15,611 nucleotides of DNA. It comes from an uncultured Veillonella sp. Lineage in GTDB: Bacteria; Bacillota; Negativicutes; Veillonellales; Veillonellaceae. Location: the NCBI RefSeq assembly GCF_938010505.1, contig NZ_CALLVP010000038.1, forward strand, positions 1 through 15,611. Reading direction: 5' to 3'. The notes under the pieces are model-generated. The model worked only from the letters and a program-made list of their open reading frames with translations. It ran no database searches and was not told the origin of the DNA. The position numbers and the translations under genes are program-made. Shown in pieces: positions 14,287-15,611 of the stretch (positions within the stretch are counted from its first letter, which is position 1; each line of letters opens with the position of its first letter).

Positions 14287-14315
14287 TTGTATCGTATATT
14301 AGTTCGTTATATAAT
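14287..14315 (+). promoter_or_regulatory. Toxin promoter, decayed copy 3
   Basis: TTGTAT (14287-14292), 17-nt spacer, TATAAT (14310-14315), matching the promoter at 11989-12017. The leader hairpin with GAAGGGAG (14345-14366) is also kept. Confidence 0.65.
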
Positions 14316-14367
14316 AAACTTAGGATAGTTAGGCAAGGTTTGGCCTCTCTTCGTTTTTGAAGGGAGG

Positions 14368-14397
14368 GTGCTTATTTGTCTAGAAATAGCAAAATAG
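14368..14397 (+). pseudogene. Holin-like toxin gene with internal deletion (copy 3)
   Basis: Only the last ten codons remain: GTG CTT ATT TGT CTA GAA ATA GCA AAA TAG, aligned with GCC CTT ATT TGC CTT ACA AAA AGC AAA TAG of the intact gene. About 24 codons including the start are deleted, joining the leader's GGGAGGG directly to the tail. Promoter, leader hairpin, terminator hairpin and antisense promoter all survive. Confidence 0.72.
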
Positions 14398-14440
14398 CCC
14401 TTCGTTTCTTCGGAAATTAGATAAAACGAAAAGGCCATTT
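14397..14440. terminator. Terminator hairpin of toxin copy 3
   Basis: TTCGTTT (14401-14407) pairs with AAACGAA (14424-14430), with GCC and GGC outside. Its position matches 403-445 and 12181-12230, but the stem sequence has diverged. Confidence 0.5.
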
Positions 14441-14503
14441 CTACATGTTTATATGTTATTAGAGATAAGCCTGATGCAACTACTCGTCTGACTATTTGCC
14501 TAT

Positions 14504-14532
14504 ATTATAGGGGTAAAGATTTATATCGTCAA
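14504..14532 (-). promoter_or_regulatory. Antisense-RNA promoter, copy 3
   Basis: On the minus strand: TTGACG (14527-14532), 17-nt spacer, TATAAT (14504-14509). An RNA would run leftward to about 14390. It lies just before the next gene and points away from it. Confidence 0.72.
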
Positions 14533-14555
14533 ATTAAGATAAACTGGAGGTCCTT

Positions 14556-15089
14556 ATGAAACCATTTGAAACAAAAGATTATAAAGCTTTTACCATGTTC
14601 GAGGATCGTTGGGCTCTTGTTACGGCCGGTACGCCTGAGGATTTTAATACGTGTACAGTTAGTTGGGGCAGCATGGGCAACGTGTGGGGCCCGAATGGCG
14701 GCGATATGTCTACGGTGACGGTGTACATTCATCCAGCCCGCTATACGCAGGAATTTATGGCGAAATACGATACCTTTACCGTTAGTTTCTTCCCTAAAAG
14801 CTACCGCAAGGCGCTTGGTTACTTAGGCTCTCATTCTGGTCGCGACGAAGATAAGGTAGCTAACTCTGGACTAACACCAGTGGTGGCAGGCGATGGCGTG
14901 ACTTTCAAAGAAGCAGATATAACATTTGTATGTAAAAAACTGTATGAACATCAATTTGACGAATCTCATTTAGCAGCCCATGTAAAGGAATATTATGCAG
15001 CCAATCCGTCCATGTACACCCAAGCTGGTAAGGATCGTTGGGAACCACATTATATGTACATTGGCGAAGTAATAGATGCTATAGAATAA
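14556..15089 (+). CDS. Flavin reductase-like (FMN-binding split-barrel) protein
   Basis: 177 residues, the usual size for the flavin-reductase-like family, whose members bind FMN in a split beta barrel and act in the cytoplasm. Supporting segments are WALVTAGTPEDFNTCTVSWG near the N-terminus and SMGNVWGPNGGDMSTVTVYI, covering the usual flavin-phosphate contact region. Next come TFTVSFFPKSYRKALGYLGS and the C-terminal HYMYIGEVIDA strand. The physiological substrate is unknown. The ATG has GGAGG 7 nt upstream. The gene appears to be monocistronic, ending at the long hairpin 15118-15196. Its promoter is unclear because it abuts a toxin cassette remnant. Codon use is richer in GC than in the flanking DNA. 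Confidence 0.82.
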   Translation: MKPFETKDYKAFTMFEDRWALVTAGTPEDFNTCTVSWGSMGNVWGPNGGDMSTVTVYIHPARYTQEFMAKYDTFTVSFFPKSYRKALGYLGSHSGRDEDKVANSGLTPVVAGDGVTFKEADITFVCKKLYEHQFDESHLAAHVKEYYAANPSMYTQAGKDRWEPHYMYIGEVIDAIE

Positions 15090-15117
15090 TAGAAACATAA
15101 AATAAATACAGACAAAC

Positions 15118-15196
15118 AAAAAAGGCAGTCCCTAAGGTGAACTGTACCTCCAAAATGGTGTCCAATTTTGGGGTGCCGTTCAGGGCTGCCTTTTTT
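15118..15196. terminator. Long terminator hairpin, possibly holding an insertion-sequence end scar
   Basis: AAAAAAGGCAG (15118-15128) pairs with CTGCCTTTTTT (15186-15196). CCCT pairs with AGGG inside, and a second imperfect stem runs TGAAC-T-GTACC-T-CCAAAAT against AATTTTGG-G-GTGCC-GTTCA (15138-15182). The A/T tracts on both sides make it bidirectional. The inner arms resemble terminal inverted repeats of IS3-family elements (TGAAC..CACCCCAAAATTGGAC), so it may be a collapsed element inside a terminator. That resemblance is from memory only. Confidence 0.6.
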
Positions 15197-15373
15197 GCTA
15201 TTTTATCAAAAGGAGAAAGTAAGACGGTATTTACTACCTGTATTTATAATAACATAGTTAATGGGTATAAAATGCCACATATTATTACGATACATCTTTT
15301 GTTAATCAGTACTATAAATAGTATACATTAATAAAATTTTTATAAATTATAATCCCACAAAAACTGCAAAATC

Positions 15374-15382
15374 TGATATAAT
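15374..15382 (+). promoter_or_regulatory. Extended -10 promoter of a predicted small RNA
   Basis: TGATATAAT (TG at 15374-15375, TATAAT at 15377-15382) is an extended -10. No clear -35 lies upstream. Transcription would start near 15389. Confidence 0.5.
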
Positions 15383-15388
15383 ATTAGT

Positions 15389-15530
15389 ATAAAATTCGAT
15401 GTAATTAAGGACTAAAAATGGTGTATGTGAAGTGATTTTCTGGTTTAGAAAATCACTATATCCCTGGTATTCAGTCGATGTAATCAGAATGTTGTATATG
15501 TTAAACGACTACGCAAATGCGTAGTTTTTA
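15389..15530 (+). ncRNA. Predicted small RNA of about 140 nt
   Basis: Between an extended -10 promoter and a terminator (ACTACGC-AAAT-GCGTAGT, 15508-15525, then TTTTATTATTTTTTG) lies a structured stretch. It has an 11-bp perfect hairpin (AGTGATTTTCT / AGAAAATCACT, 15431-15457) and TCGATGTAAT as a direct repeat (15396-15405 and 15475-15484). A five-codon frame (ATG at 15418, preceded by AAGGA) is too short to judge. I do not recognise a known RNA family. It converges on the minus-strand gene ending at 15531. Confidence 0.4.
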
Positions 15531-15611
15531 TTATTTTTTGTTTGGCGTAGGTAGTTCCATGAGTGTAGTGAAGCCCTTATTATGGCTATTAGAACCGTAT
15601 ATCGTATACAA
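15531..15611 (-). CDS. C-terminal end of a minus-strand gene (partial; perhaps a histidine kinase)
   Basis: On the minus strand the frame is open from the window edge to TAA at 15533-15531. It encodes 26 residues ending NKGFTTLMELPTPNKK. The GFTTLMELP strand looks like the last beta strand of a GHKL-type ATPase domain, as at the end of many sensor histidine kinases. This is too short for a firm call. A competing plus-strand start at 15559 (MSVVKPLLWLLEP) covers the same DNA with a weaker ribosome site. Confidence 0.4.
   Translation of the reverse strand: MYTIYGSNSHNKGFTTLMELPTPNKK

Noticed and set aside
15137..15331. Plus-strand 64-codon frame starting inside the long terminator hairpin
   Set aside because: It uses a non-ATG start within the hairpin stem and passes through the terminator. 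The AT-rich translation shows no family signs.
15559..15611. Plus-strand gene start (MSVVKPLLWLLEP) at the right edge
   Set aside because: It is possible, but the ribosome site is weak, and the opposite strand reads as a plausible protein C-terminus ending in TAA next to a terminator.

Overview
The window looks like chromosomal DNA of a low-GC Negativicutes bacterium, most likely Veillonella. That assignment is inferred from the type II-A CRISPR locus, the AT-rich codon use, the strong GGAGG-type ribosome sites and the style of the small exported proteins. It was not tested by any search.

Layout. (1) 1-590: gene-poor DNA with a decayed copy of a small toxin/antisense-RNA cassette. (2) 592-2355: a minus-strand sodium:solute symporter with its own terminator and a promoter overlapped by a perfect inverted repeat, followed by a solo promoter-terminator unit. 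(3) 2546-3700: a small membrane protein and an exported protein. (4) 3889-11957: a complete type II-A CRISPR-Cas locus. It has a divergent tracrRNA, cas9-cas1-cas2-csn2, and an array of 25 full repeats plus one degenerate repeat with 25 spacers of 30 nt. (5) 11989-12313: an intact type I toxin-antitoxin-like cassette with a 33-residue holin-like peptide and a convergent antisense RNA. (6) 12371-14250: an exported protein and a small membrane protein. (7) 14287-14532: a second decayed toxin cassette. (8) 14556-15196: a flavin-reductase-like protein and an unusually long terminator hairpin. (9) 15374-15611: a probable small RNA and the last codons of a minus-strand gene leaving the window.

How the parts work together. 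tracrRNA is transcribed leftward from a near-consensus promoter just upstream of cas9. Its anti-repeat is complementary to the repeats of a rightward-transcribed array. A promoter inside the end of csn2 probably drives the array. Its short leader contains an anti-repeat that can fold onto the first repeat, which would favour processing of the newest spacer. cas1, cas2 and csn2 are translationally coupled (11-nt and 4-nt overlaps) and form the spacer-acquisition module. The PAM-interacting end of Cas9 has clearly different codon use from the rest of the protein, suggesting domain exchange.

The least expected content is the toxin cassette family. There is one intact cassette, two decayed cassettes and one solo promoter. 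All four keep a minus-strand TTGACG-17-TATAAT-type promoter (GATAAT in the solo copy), while the toxin reading frame is intact only once. A second repeated element, an imperfect hairpin with the core TGCATAGTATAC, lies in the leaders of both exported-protein genes.
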